Below, piece after piece: positions 51,349-60,375 of a stretch of 64,000 nt of DNA. The position numbers were made by a program, and so were the translations under genes. The number at the start of each line of letters is the position of its first letter. The stretch's first letter is position 1. Origin of the DNA: CAZMZF01 sp964570765 (GTDB lineage Bacteria > Zixibacteria > MSB-5A5 > RBG-16-43-9); NCBI GenBank assembly GCA_964570765.1, contig CAZMZF010000004.1, positions 81,520-145,519 of the forward strand, in the 5' to 3' direction. The notes beneath the pieces are model-generated. The model did no database searches. It saw only the letters and a list, made by a program, of their open reading frames with translations, and was not told where the DNA came from.

Positions 51349-51566
51349 AAATACACGCGTAATCGAGCCTTCAGGGCTCGGCAGCCGATTAAGCTTTACG
51401 GCTCGTAGAGAGGTCTAATCCCGCTAAGAGCGGGACTGCTACGCGAGCTTTCGCAAGGTTCACTTTTCACCTCCTGTTATCCTATCAGCTTAGCAGAAGG
51501 CGAAAAAAGAGTCAAATTTAACTTCCTTTCCGTATTAGTCTAGCTGTGTTTAGCATCATAAATTTC

Positions 51567-51595
51567 TTGACATATCCTATGCCTGAACATAAATT
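51567..51595 (+). promoter_or_regulatory. Sigma-70 promoter of the secreted repeat protein
   Basis: TTGACA (51567-51572), 17 bases, TAAATT (51590-51595); start near 51602, then AAAGGAGGA before the ATG at 51632. The preceding 51349-51566 holds GAGCCTTCAGGGCTC and CCCGCTAAGAGCGGG palindromes. Confidence 0.6.
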
Positions 51596-51631
51596 CTATT
51601 CAAATATTAACAATTAAGAAAGGAGGAGCTT

Positions 51632-53197
51632 ATGCGCTCTATCTTGAAAGTTTTCTTTTTCGGGTTGGTTTTTTTCCTTAACTCTTTCTTGTTTGCCTTA
51701 GCTGGTGGGCCCTGCTTTAATTCCGATGTCGAAAACCAGATCATTCCGAGGTTGAATTCTATGGCGAGTCCGATAACTGGCGATTTCTTAGTCAACGACG
51801 ATGCCGGATCTGCTGGCCAGTGGTCACCTGATATTGCTATAGATGGCTCTGGTAATTTTGTCATCGTTTGGGAAGATTATCGCAATGGAAACCCTGATAT
51901 CTATGCTCAGAGATATGATTCATATGGCAATCCATTGGGGGGTAACTTCAAAGTCAATGATGACACCGGATCTTTTGATCAGAAAAATCCCGCTGTCGCC
52001 ATGGACACTTCTGGTAATTTTGTCATCACCTGGACAGATCAGCGCAAGGATTACTGGAATCCCGATATCTATGCCCAGAGATATGATTCTTGGGGCACCC
52101 CCCGAGACACAAATTTTGATGTTAGTGATTATGGTACTGGTTCTCCTGATATCTGCATAGATGGCTCCGGTAATTTTGTCATCACCTGGGGGCAAGGAGA
52201 TATCTATTATCAAAGATATGACTCCTCAGCCACTCGTTTAGGGTCTAATATCAAGGTAAATGATGATACTGGAACTGCTTATCAGATGTTTCCAGCCATT
52301 TATGGAGATCACTTCGGTAATTTTATCATCACTTGGTTAGACGGACGCAAAAAGCCTTATGATATCTATGCCCAGAGATACAGCTCCTCAGGCAATATTT
52401 TAGGCATTAACTTCCAAGTAAATGATAGTAGTGGAACTGCTTACGATGGGTCTTCTCCAGCCATTGCCACAGATAAGTCTCACAACTTTGTTATTACTTG
52501 GTCGGATACACGCAATGCGCACCTAGAGGATATCTACGCTCAGAGATTTAATTCCCTAGGAATTCCCTTAGGTAGTAACTTTAGGGTAAATGAGAGCGAT
52601 GTTGGAACCATTGACCAGTATGACCCTGCTATTGGTGTGGTCGATTCTGGCAATTCTGTTATCGTCTGGGAAAATGATCCTGGTGGTAATTCCGATATCT
52701 ATGCTCAGAGATATGATTTATCCTGGAATCCTATAAGTAGTAATTACTTAGTCAATAATCCCCAGACTTCCAGTCAGAAACAACCATCAGTTGGCGCTAA
52801 TAACTCTAACATCTATTACACCTGGGTGGATTTCCGAAATGGTAATTCAGATATTTATGCTAAAATAGTCGACTGGAACTGGACTAAGGTTAGAGAAGAC
52901 CGAGAGGGAAATCTACTGAGTTCATTTACTCTATCACAGAACTACCCTAACCCTTTTAATCAGTCCACCAAGATAGAATTTATTCTTTCTCATTCGGGAT
53001 TTGCTAGCTTAAATATCTATAACCTCTTGGGGAGAAAGATAAGAACCTTGGTTTCGGACAAACTTACTGCAGGTTACAACTCTGTGTTTTGGGATGGTAA
53101 GGACGATTCAGGAAAAGAGGTCGCTTCAGGGATTTACTTTTATCAGTTGAAAGTTGGAGATTACTCTAACGCGAAAAAATTGCTGTTATTGAAATAA
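51632..53197 (+). CDS. Secreted seven-repeat beta-propeller-like protein with sorting domain
   Basis: 521 residues. Signal peptide 1-24; residues about 45-415 hold seven repeats of about 50 residues with the pattern PDIAIDGSGNFVIVWEDYRNG then DIYAQRYDS..G and a VNDDTG turn, consistent with a seven-bladed propeller. The C-terminus is the type IX sorting domain (SQNYPNPFN, GIYFYQLKVGDYS, final LLLLK), as in the cytochrome at 28375. Likely cell-surface adhesin or binding protein. Own promoter and terminator. Confidence 0.85.
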   Translation: MRSILKVFFFGLVFFLNSFLFALAGGPCFNSDVENQIIPRLNSMASPITGDFLVNDDAGSAGQWSPDIAIDGSGNFVIVWEDYRNGNPDIYAQRYDSYGNPLGGNFKVNDDTGSFDQKNPAVAMDTSGNFVITWTDQRKDYWNPDIYAQRYDSWGTPRDTNFDVSDYGTGSPDICIDGSGNFVITWGQGDIYYQRYDSSATRLGSNIKVNDDTGTAYQMFPAIYGDHFGNFIITWLDGRKKPYDIYAQRYSSSGNILGINFQVNDSSGTAYDGSSPAIATDKSHNFVITWSDTRNAHLEDIYAQRFNSLGIPLGSNFRVNESDVGTIDQYDPAIGVVDSGNSVIVWENDPGGNSDIYAQRYDLSWNPISSNYLVNNPQTSSQKQPSVGANNSNIYYTWVDFRNGNSDIYAKIVDWNWTKVREDREGNLLSSFTLSQNYPNPFNQSTKIEFILSHSGFASLNIYNLLGRKIRTLVSDKLTAGYNSVFWDGKDDSGKEVASGIYFYQLKVGDYSNAKKLLLLK

Positions 53198-53221
53198 GGT
53201 TTTAAAACCACCCCATTTATG

Positions 53222-53260
53222 AAAATTTCCCACTTTGGTCAAAGTGGGAAATTTTTTTTG
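53222..53260 (+). terminator. Rho-independent terminator
   Basis: AAAATTTCCCACTTT/AAAGTGGGAAATTTT with GGTC loop and T8, 25 bases after the stop. Confidence 0.88.
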
Positions 53261-53431
53261 CTGATATACCTTTCTCTACATTCTAAAATTAATCTTAAAG
53301 TGAAATTATTTTCACTTTTAAAACTAAGAGAGAAATACTTTTTTTATAAATAGAACCCTGCATATTCAAGGTTGCTGGTCTGGAAAGTTCTTTTAGGAAA
53401 TATTTGCATAAAAACGGGAATTATTTTCGAA

Positions 53432-53590
53432 ATGAGTCTGTTGACAGATAAGTGTAAAGAAATGTTTAAGAAGATTAATTCCTTGAATAATAAAGAGATA
53501 ACAAAGCAAGCATCTGATTTTGTGAGGTTGGCATATAAATTGCGGAATAGAATAATTGAATTAACCGAAGTTATGGCACACAAGGTTTGA
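53432..53590 (+). CDS. Possible small helical protein
   Basis: 52 residues from ATG 53432 (MSLLTDKCKEMFKKINSLNN, then helical to MAHKV); the open frame reaches back to 53372. Predicted all helical, but with no ribosome site and no recognised family. It lies in an otherwise empty stretch (53261-53807). Confidence 0.25.
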   Translation: MSLLTDKCKEMFKKINSLNNKEITKQASDFVRLAYKLRNRIIELTEVMAHKV

Positions 53591-53629
53591 GGATAAGACC
53601 TCAAGTCAAAGACACGGAGAGGGGGAAAA

Positions 53630-53667
53630 TGGCTGGGAGAATGAAATGGAGCTTCATTCTCTCAGCC
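53630..53667. repeat. Long hairpin
   Basis: GGCTGGGAGAATGAA/TTCATTCTCTCAGCC with a 7-base loop and one G-T pair. No T-run follows closely. It could be the end of a small RNA or a repeat. Confidence 0.5.
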
Positions 53668-53807
53668 AGCATAATTTTATAAGAGATTAATAGAAAATGG
53701 CAGTCTCTATAGCTCTTCTTCTTTTCCTTCCCTGGATGCTTCAAAGATTAATCGATTTTACCACTAACCTTTTTGAATATATCCCGTTTCTGGTCAGGTG
53801 AAATTTC

Positions 53808-54428
53808 TTAGAAAATCATTGATACTCCTGCATTGAGAATCGCAAAATTAAAAGCTGAATCATAACTGGTGTCATCACTCTTCTTAAAGACGTTATTTAT
53901 TAATCCTTCAAATTGTAAACAAAATCCTTTCCATACTCTGTATTGAACTCCTATCCCAAGATTAAATCCATAACGAGTTTTTTTATATATTTTAACTGTT
54001 GTGTTGGTATACCCGTCAATCAGGTAATCATATTTATAATAGGTTAGTTGGGGAATGTAAAAACCAACTCCCATTTCAAAAAAAGGAGAAAATCGACCAG
54101 GTTCAAAAAGTAACTTACCAGAAAAAGTTAGACTGTACCATTTCCATTGGTTATCAAATTTATCTTTATCTCTTAGTCCAGAATACTCAATTTCGATGAG
54201 GTCTACGGGGTGATAATAATTCATGTAATTTAGATTCATGCCGACTAAGATTTGATCATTTAGAAAGTAGTCAATTTGAGAACCAAGGAATGTTTTCCTG
54301 TTAATGTCATTTTCTAGAAAGTATGGAGATCCAGCCTTTAAGGTAATCATAAACTTACCTTTAAGTCCTTGAGCTTGCACACCAGAGACTAATATTAGAA
54401 GAGATAAAAATAATATTAGCTTTTTCAT
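53808..54428 (-). CDS. Outer-membrane beta-barrel protein
   Basis: 206 residues from ATG 54428 (GGGAGGGATT just before it; nine earlier codons are probably leader). Signal peptide 1-20 (SGVQAQ), then strands with aromatic girdles (QLTYYKYDYLIDGYTNTT, GFNLGIGVQYRVWKGFCLQFEG), ending in ..MIF with a terminal Phe. Resembles the OmpW/PorT-like small barrels. A sigma-70 promoter lies upstream on the minus strand. Confidence 0.8.
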   Translation of the reverse strand: MKKLILFLSLLILVSGVQAQGLKGKFMITLKAGSPYFLENDINRKTFLGSQIDYFLNDQILVGMNLNYMNYYHPVDLIEIEYSGLRDKDKFDNQWKWYSLTFSGKLLFEPGRFSPFFEMGVGFYIPQLTYYKYDYLIDGYTNTTVKIYKKTRYGFNLGIGVQYRVWKGFCLQFEGLINNVFKKSDDTSYDSAFNFAILNAGVSMIF

Positions 54429-54459
54429 AATCCCTCCCTGAAATGATTGATTCAAGAAT

Positions 54460-54489
54460 AATATATGGCTCTAACTCTTTTCTTGTCAA
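54460..54489 (-). promoter_or_regulatory. Sigma-70 promoter of the minus-strand barrel gene
   Basis: Read on the minus strand: TTGACA (54489-54484), 18 bases, TATATT (54465-54460), 32 bases before the ATG. The remaining gap to 55046 has no clear gene; 54758-54847 is a short frame with one membrane-like stretch but no ribosome site. Confidence 0.6.
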
Positions 54490-54957
54490 TCAAAAATTGC
54501 ACTTTTTCTGCACAGGAAAGGTTATCACATAACAGGGAAATAATTTCCAGATAATTAAAAGTAATTTGCCTGATATAGGCAAGGCTAGAAGGGCATAACC
54601 TCTGATTTAGCCTATACTTACAAATACGAATCCTTCAACATACCTCTCAGGCACAGGGTTTGCTCAAGTCTTTTCTACAAAATGAGAAATATGGAACCGA
54701 GATATAATCTATTAATTTTAAATTTTAAATTTTACTCAGCTATCTCTTTCAGAATTATTGGGAGGAACAGGGCTTATAATCCTGGCTTTGTCTTTCCTGA
54801 TTTTTGGAATAATCATAGAAAAACTCCTATTAAACACAAATAACTAAATAACTGAAGTTCTGAAAAATCTTAAATGAAAATATTTGCTAAGGATTATAAA
54901 AACAAAACAGTACCAGCAATTCCTTGTAAGGGTGAATTAAAATTAGAAAAAGTGTGA

Positions 54958-54982
54958 TAAAATAGAATGAAACAGACGATAA
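54958..54982 (+). promoter_or_regulatory. Weak sigma-28-like site before fliA
   Basis: TAAA (54958-54961), 13 bases, GACGATAA (54975-54982). The -10 fits 7/8, but the spacing is two short of the consensus. Autoregulation of fliA is possible. Confidence 0.3.
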
Positions 54983-55046
54983 TAATACTTAGTGCTTTGG
55001 GTCAGCTTTCTTTTAAAAGTTGACAGGGGCACAAGGGGGTAAAGTT

Positions 55047-55805
55047 ATGACCATAGAAAAGGATTGGGGCATTTACTTAAAAAGTAAAGATCCGGAAAAA
55101 AGGGAAAAACTTCTATCTGAATATCTGCCTTTAGTCAAAAGCGTAGCCGGAAGAATGGCGATCGGTTTTCCCAAATCGGTGGAGTTGCAGGATCTGATCA
55201 GCACCGGGGTTATAGGATTGGTGGAGGCATTTTCTAATTTTGATCCCAACCGCGGTGTAAAGTTCGAAACCTACGCAGTTCCACGAATCCGGGGTGCCAT
55301 CTTAGACGAGCTGAGGTCTTTAGACTGGGTACCTCGATCTACGCGAGCGAAATCGCGCGAGATCGACAGAGCTTTGACCAAGCTGGAGAACAAGCTGGGA
55401 CGAATACCTACGGATAAAGAGCTGGCGAAATTTTTGAAAATGCCGGTCAAGGAGCTGCATTCAGCCAGAGGTGATCTATCCTCCTCCATTGTGCTGTCTT
55501 TAGATGATCTGGTCTACAAAGAGGAGGATAATCGACAGATTCCCAGGATAGAGACGATCGAAGCCACTGCCCGAGAAAATATCCTAAACGATCTGGAGAA
55601 AAAGGAGCTTAAAGCTTTTCTGGTCTCAGCGATAAAGCATCTTTCAGAACAGGAGAGGCTGGTCATAGCTCTGTATTATTATGAGGAATTGACCCTCAAA
55701 GAGATAGGGGAAGTTATGGAGATATCAGAATCCAGAGTTTCCCAGATTCATACCAAAGCGGTGATGAAATTAAGAAACATGATAAAAGAAAATTTTGCCA
55801 TTTAA
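55047..55805 (+). CDS. fliA: RNA polymerase sigma factor FliA (sigma-28)
   Basis: Directs transcription of late flagellar genes. 252 residues from ATG 55047 (AAGGGGGT upstream; TTG 55020 would bury that site). Regions 2-4 are readable: YLPLVKSVAGRMA, DLISTGVIGLVEAFSNFDPNRGVKFETYAVPRIRGAILDELRSLDWVPR, and the C-terminal LTLKEIGEVMEISESRVSQIHTKA helix-turn-helix. The FliA/WhiG RxR box is clear. First gene of the flagellar control locus. Confidence 0.95.
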   Translation: MTIEKDWGIYLKSKDPEKREKLLSEYLPLVKSVAGRMAIGFPKSVELQDLISTGVIGLVEAFSNFDPNRGVKFETYAVPRIRGAILDELRSLDWVPRSTRAKSREIDRALTKLENKLGRIPTDKELAKFLKMPVKELHSARGDLSSSIVLSLDDLVYKEEDNRQIPRIETIEATARENILNDLEKKELKAFLVSAIKHLSEQERLVIALYYYEELTLKEIGEVMEISESRVSQIHTKAVMKLRNMIKENFAI

Positions 55806-55807
55806 AT

Positions 55808-55948
55808 ATGAATCAGTTTCAATTTCTACAAAGCGGCATTTCGCAGATCTCTGCCGGAAGAAGAATTTCTAAAGGGAGACAGGCTTTTTATAAAAGTAGA
55901 AAAAAGAATTCTTCGTCCAAAAAAATTGAAGAATGTAAATTCAGATAG
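55808..55948 (+). CDS. 46-residue basic protein after fliA
   Basis: Begins 2 bases after the fliA stop. MNQFQFLQSGISQISAGRRI, then a Lys/Ser-rich tail to CKFR. Very basic. No family known. The next 24-codon frame (55949-56023, MTKEELQGKEDK) starts directly at its stop (TAGATG), so both may be made by coupled translation. No strong ribosome site is seen. Confidence 0.35.
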   Translation: MNQFQFLQSGISQISAGRRISKGRQAFYKSRKKNSSSKKIEECKFR

Positions 55949-56046
55949 ATGACGAAGGAAGAGCTTCAGGGTAAAGAAGATAAAACTATCGAAAGTAAAA
56001 GCTCTATAGATGTAACTATCTGACAACTTAAAATGCAGGAGTTAAA

Positions 56047-56805
56047 ATGGTTTCGACTTCTATTAATAAAAAGGGCAAGCCTGAAACAAAAGAGAAGATG
56101 GAGATAAATAGACAAAGATCCCTGGAGATTGAAAGATTAGCTTGCCTGGGTGAGATCTTAGGTGGAGTAGCTCATGAGATAAATAATCCTTTGCAGATCA
56201 TCCTGGGAAAGTCCCAGATACTGATGATGAGAATAGCAAAAGAACAAAGCTCCCCCAAATCGATGGAGGATTTAAAGACGATTGAGAAAGGTGCTCAGCG
56301 GATTGCGGAGTTAATAAATAGCTTAACTGACCTGACCCGGTCAAAATCGGAAGATAAAATACTAAAAACCGATGTTGATATAAACTATCTGGTTGGTTCA
56401 ATTCTTTCCTTGATCAAAGCCAGCCTTAAGGATAAAAAAATAGAACTAAATTTAAATTTACCAGAGAATCTACCCAAGGTTAAGGGAAATCCGTCACAGC
56501 TCAAAGAGTTATTTTTTTACTTAACACTTAATGCTAAACAAAGGATTAACTGGGGCGGGAAACTGGAGATGAGTTTAAGAAAAGAAGATGAGTACTTGAG
56601 GGTGGAATTTAATGACCAGGGGGAGGAATTACCTGAAGAGATACGAAGAGGAGTAGAAGATTACTCTACTCTGCGGATCGAGAATAAGTCAACTTTTGGA
56701 ATTTTAAATAGCTATTTGATATTGAAGGAGCATAAAGGTGATCTGGAAATAAAAAGAAGTCCGGGGAAAGGAAATTCCTTGATGATACGGTTACCTATCA
56801 TTTAA
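56047..56805 (+). CDS. Histidine kinase with degenerate ATP-binding domain
   Basis: 252 residues: DHp with H43 in ILGGVAHEINNPLQIIL, then an HATPase-like domain in which the N box is LTLNAKQRI and the DxGxG (G1) motif is DQGEEL, while the G2 glycine-rich motif is replaced by NKSTFGIL. It may be unable to use ATP and act as a phosphatase or phosphotransfer protein. In the fliA operon, 24 bases after the second tiny frame. Confidence 0.82.
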   Translation: MVSTSINKKGKPETKEKMEINRQRSLEIERLACLGEILGGVAHEINNPLQIILGKSQILMMRIAKEQSSPKSMEDLKTIEKGAQRIAELINSLTDLTRSKSEDKILKTDVDINYLVGSILSLIKASLKDKKIELNLNLPENLPKVKGNPSQLKELFFYLTLNAKQRINWGGKLEMSLRKEDEYLRVEFNDQGEELPEEIRRGVEDYSTLRIENKSTFGILNSYLILKEHKGDLEIKRSPGKGNSLMIRLPII

Positions 56806-56920
56806 AACTATCTCAGGGATACTAATAAAAAGATATGACAAATATAGCTTAAGGTTTTCTTTAAAAGCGTTAGGAAAAGAAGAAATATGGAGATCTAAAA
56901 AAGACAAATAAGGAGTAATT

Positions 56921-57394
56921 ATGGAAGTAAATACAACCTTACAGAAAAGTAAAAGATCAGAAAAAGAGCGAAAGAAAGGCAAAGTGGTAGAACTTGAATT
57001 AGAAGAGCCTATCAATTTTAAAACTTGTTCACTGCCAGGATACGAAGCTGAAAAAGAAGGCAGAGGTGAAATGCTCACTTTTAATGAGCAGGGGATATTG
57101 CTTTTAACGGATAATCCTTTGAAAGAGGGCTCTTTCATTAATCTCTCCATCAAGTTTAAAGGGTTGGGTCTGTTAGAAGGAGTTTTAGGAAAGGTAAAAA
57201 AAGTAGAGGAATCTGAAGAGCATGATTTCTATGTGGGAGTTGAACTTTATTCTGAGGAGAAGATTAAAGCTGAAGCCTTAAGCGGACTTTTCCCTGAAAA
57301 AACTGGAAGCTTCGAAGCAAAACTTAAAAAAAGTCTTTTAGAATATTTTAATAAAGCGAAAGAACCAAAAGGGGTAAAAACATTTACCGAGTAA
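56921..57394 (+). CDS. PilZ-like protein
   Basis: 157 residues with a PilZ beta-barrel pattern: GRGEMLTFNEQGILLLTDNPLKEGSFINLSIKF, then GVLGKVKKVEE, DFYVGVELY. The c-di-GMP motif RxxxR and D/NxSxxG are not clean (FNEQG in place), so it may bind c-di-GMP weakly or not at all. Charged N-terminus (KSKRSEKERKKGK). Fits motility control in this locus. Confidence 0.65.
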   Translation: MEVNTTLQKSKRSEKERKKGKVVELELEEPINFKTCSLPGYEAEKEGRGEMLTFNEQGILLLTDNPLKEGSFINLSIKFKGLGLLEGVLGKVKKVEESEEHDFYVGVELYSEEKIKAEALSGLFPEKTGSFEAKLKKSLLEYFNKAKEPKGVKTFTE

Positions 57395-57397
57395 AGA

Positions 57398-59164
57398 ATG
57401 GAAATACAACTTTCCACTGAGAAAATTAGTAATTTAGATCTCTTGATAAAACAGCTTAGGGATATTTTCCAGGAGCTCAGCATAGGAATTTTTATCTGTG
57501 ACCAGGAGGGGAAGGTTAGATACGTCAATAATTTTTTCCCCAAGGTCTTAGGCGGCAGTAAACCGGAAGATTCTGTAGGTTTAAATGTTTTGGAGTTAGA
57601 GAACATAAAAGCTGTGGGAGTAGATAAAAAATTCAAGGAAACTTTAGAACAGGGGAAACCTTTCGCAGTGGAAAGGGTCAAGTATAGAAGTATCTGGGGA
57701 AAGGAAGCTTTCCTCTCTTTACGAGTAACACCTTTGAAGGAAAAGGATGGGAGCTACACAGGGCTAATCGGTTTTGTAGAGGATGAGTCAAACAAGGTTA
57801 AGTTAGAGGAAAGTTTAAAACAGAACATCAATGAGCTTTCCATTATCGACGGGGTGGAGAAAGTATTGGGAAGCACTCTGAATTTAAACGAGATCCTGGA
57901 TATCATCTTAATCGCCGTTACTGCCGGTCAAGGCTTGGGATTCAATCGGGCTTTTCTTCTGCTCTTAGATGAAAAAGAAACCTTTCTTGAAGGTAAGATG
58001 GCTATAGGTCCATCTAACCCGGATGAGGCTTTTAGAATCTGGAAAAATCTTTCCCAGCAAAACCAATCCTTAGAGGAAATCCTCAAATCTTATCGCTCTG
58101 CTTTAGAACAGAAAGATATTGAGGTAAATCAGATAGTTCAAAAGATAAGGATATCGATGAAGGAGCAGGGAAATCCTTTGATTCAATCAGTTTTAGATAA
58201 ACAAGCTCGATACCTGAATGAGGAAAATTGCTCTATTTCAGACATCTCACAGCTTTTCGAGTTACTGGGTACCCGAAGGGTAGCAATAGCTCCTTTAATC
58301 TCTGTGGATAAGGTAGAGGGTTTAATCCTGGCAGATAATTTCATTACTGGCAAAGAGATTAAAGAGGAAGATTTGAAACTCCTGCAGATCTTTGCTCATC
58401 ATGCCGGTAGCGCCATAGAGAGGTCCAGACTTTATCTGAGATTGGAGAGGAAGCTGGTGGAACTGGAGGAGGCTAATCGTAAGATAGCCGAGAGTAGCCA
58501 GAGAATGATAAGGATGGAGAGATCACAGGCGATAGAGGAGATAACTTTAGAGGTAGCTCATGAGCTAAGGAATCCAATGACTATAATCGGTGGATTTGCT
58601 CGTTCGATTTTAAAGAATATCACCCCACAAGATGCAAATTATAAGTATCTGGAGATAATAGTCTCAGAGATCGATAGAATGGAGAGTTTGCTTACCAGTT
58701 TCTTAGATTATGTACATAATTCGAAAAATAAAACCAAGGAATTAAACCTTAACCAGGTTATAGAACAGACGTTAGAGACACTTAAAGAGGAATTCAGAGA
58801 GAAAAGGATCTATCTGGTTAAAAACTTACAGCCAGGCATTCCCAATCTTTTTTTGAATCCGGCATGGCTGAATTCTTCCTTAGTCAATCTCCTCAAAAAT
58901 ATGCTCTGCAACGCTGGTTCCGGTGGTTCTCTCAATATTGCCACTCGTCTTTTTAAAGACGAGATTATTCTCTCTCTCAGCCTCTTGTCTCCAAACTTAA
59001 TCGCGGAAGAGGCAAAAAGCTCAAGTCTGGCTTTGGCTTCAGCCCTGATCGAGAACTTAGGTGGAACATTGAAATACCATTCCGAGGAGAAAGAAAGATT
59101 CTATCTAGAGATAAAATTATTTACTAAAGGAGGCCAAGATGAAAAGCATCCTCATAGTCGATGA
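57398..59164 (+). CDS. PAS-GAF histidine kinase, degenerate ATP domain
   Basis: 588 residues: PAS about 20-140 (FQELSIGIFICDQEGKVRYVNNFFPKVLGG), GAF about 150-345, DHp with H388 in EVAHELRNPMTIIGGF, then an ATP-binding-like domain lacking the DxGxG and GxGLGL motifs (reads NLLKNMLCNAGSGG, then SLLSPNLIAEEAKSSSLALASAL). Retained H but lost ATP motifs. It begins 3 bases after the PilZ-like gene and overlaps the CheY-like gene by 26 bases. Confidence 0.83.
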   Translation: MEIQLSTEKISNLDLLIKQLRDIFQELSIGIFICDQEGKVRYVNNFFPKVLGGSKPEDSVGLNVLELENIKAVGVDKKFKETLEQGKPFAVERVKYRSIWGKEAFLSLRVTPLKEKDGSYTGLIGFVEDESNKVKLEESLKQNINELSIIDGVEKVLGSTLNLNEILDIILIAVTAGQGLGFNRAFLLLLDEKETFLEGKMAIGPSNPDEAFRIWKNLSQQNQSLEEILKSYRSALEQKDIEVNQIVQKIRISMKEQGNPLIQSVLDKQARYLNEENCSISDISQLFELLGTRRVAIAPLISVDKVEGLILADNFITGKEIKEEDLKLLQIFAHHAGSAIERSRLYLRLERKLVELEEANRKIAESSQRMIRMERSQAIEEITLEVAHELRNPMTIIGGFARSILKNITPQDANYKYLEIIVSEIDRMESLLTSFLDYVHNSKNKTKELNLNQVIEQTLETLKEEFREKRIYLVKNLQPGIPNLFLNPAWLNSSLVNLLKNMLCNAGSGGSLNIATRLFKDEIILSLSLLSPNLIAEEAKSSSLALASALIENLGGTLKYHSEEKERFYLEIKLFTKGGQDEKHPHSR

Positions 59165-59501
59165 TGAAGAACATATTCTAGACCTTTATCAAAAAGAGCT
59201 GGCGGATGAAGGGTATGAGGTTAAGTTAGCCCGGGATGTTACTCAAGCCTTAGAGATAACTGGCAAAGAAAAGATAAATTTAGTTATTCTGGATATAAAG
59301 CTTTCTGGAGAAGAAAATGGTTTGGAAACTTTATCTTTGTTAAAGAAACAGAATAAAGAACTGCCGGTGATTTTGAATTCAGCTTATTCAACTTATAAGA
59401 ATAATTTTCAAACCTGGTTAGCAGATGCATATCTGGTTAAGTCTTCTAACCTGGATGAGCTCAAAGAAAAGATTCGGGATTTGTTAAGAGGTATAAGATG
59501 A
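59139..59501 (+). CDS. CheY-like response regulator
   Basis: 120 residues, receiver only: D8/D9, phospho-site D52 (LVILDIKLSGEENG), conserved Ser/Tyr position (NSAYST) and Lys in AYLVKSSNL. AAAGGAGG precedes the ATG inside the end of the kinase gene, and its stop overlaps the next start (ATGA). Probably the partner of one of the kinases just upstream. Confidence 0.87.
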   Translation: MKSILIVDDEEHILDLYQKELADEGYEVKLARDVTQALEITGKEKINLVILDIKLSGEENGLETLSLLKKQNKELPVILNSAYSTYKNNFQTWLADAYLVKSSNLDELKEKIRDLLRGIR

Positions 59502-59953
59502 ACGAAAAAAATAAAGAAGGTTCTTTCTCTGCAGAGAAGGTATCCGGGAATGGATCAGCAGAAAAGGAGGGTAGCTCTTTAGTTGAAATAGAAGAGGTTC
59601 TCAACTCTATGGAGAATTTCACGGAACAGGTTAAGGAAGTGGCTTTAAACTTAGCCTCAGCTACTGCCAGGGCAAAAAACTATCTACCAGCCAAGATTAC
59701 TGAAGACGTGCTGGATTTGGTTAACCAGGCCTCTAAGGCTACTGCTGAAATAACTAAACTTATAAAGTTAGTACGAATGGAAGTAGGTGGGGTTTACTCT
59801 ATCAATCAATATGGAGAAATAGAGTTCCAGAGAAATAAGGTGATTGAGGAAAAGATTGAAGAATATCTTGATAGGATATTAGGAGAAAGTCAGAGAATCC
59901 TTTTAATTATGAAAAGGCTCAAGTCAATCTCTATCGATAATAAGTTAGTCTGA
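59498..59953 (+). CDS. Helical protein of unknown function
   Basis: 151 residues: disordered start, then three long helices (VEIEEVLNSMENFTEQVKEV, EDVLDLVNQASKATAEITKLIKLV, EEKIEEYLDRILGESQRILLIMKRL). No recognised family. The helix pattern resembles a DHp or phosphotransfer bundle, but a phospho-acceptor His is not evident. Translationally coupled to the CheY-like gene. Confidence 0.6.
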   Translation: MNEKNKEGSFSAEKVSGNGSAEKEGSSLVEIEEVLNSMENFTEQVKEVALNLASATARAKNYLPAKITEDVLDLVNQASKATAEITKLIKLVRMEVGGVYSINQYGEIEFQRNKVIEEKIEEYLDRILGESQRILLIMKRLKSISIDNKLV

Positions 59954-60176
59954 ATATGGATTTATCCTCAAAGGAAAATAATTCATAAAAAAGGAAGAGA
60001 ATTATAGGAATTTAATCCCGATAAGATTTGAAAGTTGGAAAGATTTAAAAATAGATCCTGAGCCAGCCGTAAGATTATGGGGAACTATGAGTTAATTATT
60101 AGGTTCATCAAGGGATAATTTTAAAAAAGGGGCATATAAATTGCTAAAAGCATAAATGGATTTAATGAGGAGGGTT

Positions 60177-60317
60177 ATGTCAAGATCGATGTTTATTATA
60201 ATAATATTAGTTATTCTTGTAGCTTTGCTCCTCCCCTATGGTCTTAAATCTGCAGAGCCTGATCAAGAGTATTACCAGTTTAAATCTGAAACAGTCTATA
60301 TTGTATCAGAAGGTTAA
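60177..60317 (+). CDS. Small single-pass membrane protein
   Basis: 46 residues, too short for usual calling. GGAGGGTT directly precedes the ATG. MSRSMFIIIILVILVALLLP is one membrane helix, then a polar tail (KSAEPDQEYYQFKSETVYIV). The gap 59954-60176 before it shows nothing else. Confidence 0.6.
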   Translation: MSRSMFIIIILVILVALLLPYGLKSAEPDQEYYQFKSETVYIVSEG

Positions 60318-60341
60318 ACTCCTGGATAGATCTGCCGATTA
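60315..60341 (+). promoter_or_regulatory. Sigma-28 promoter of the flgN-like gene
   Basis: TAAACTCC, 11 bases, GCCGATTA (60334-60341). The -10 is 7/8 and TAAA of the -35 is exact, with the right spacing. The start near 60350 is 26 bases before the TTG at 60376. Confidence 0.6.
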
Positions 60342-60375
60342 AAATAATGTAGGGGCGGTTTAAAAGGGAGGTTAA

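Noticed and set aside
54758..54847. Short frame with a membrane-like stretch
   Set aside because: TTG start without a ribosome site and only 30 codons; not enough support.
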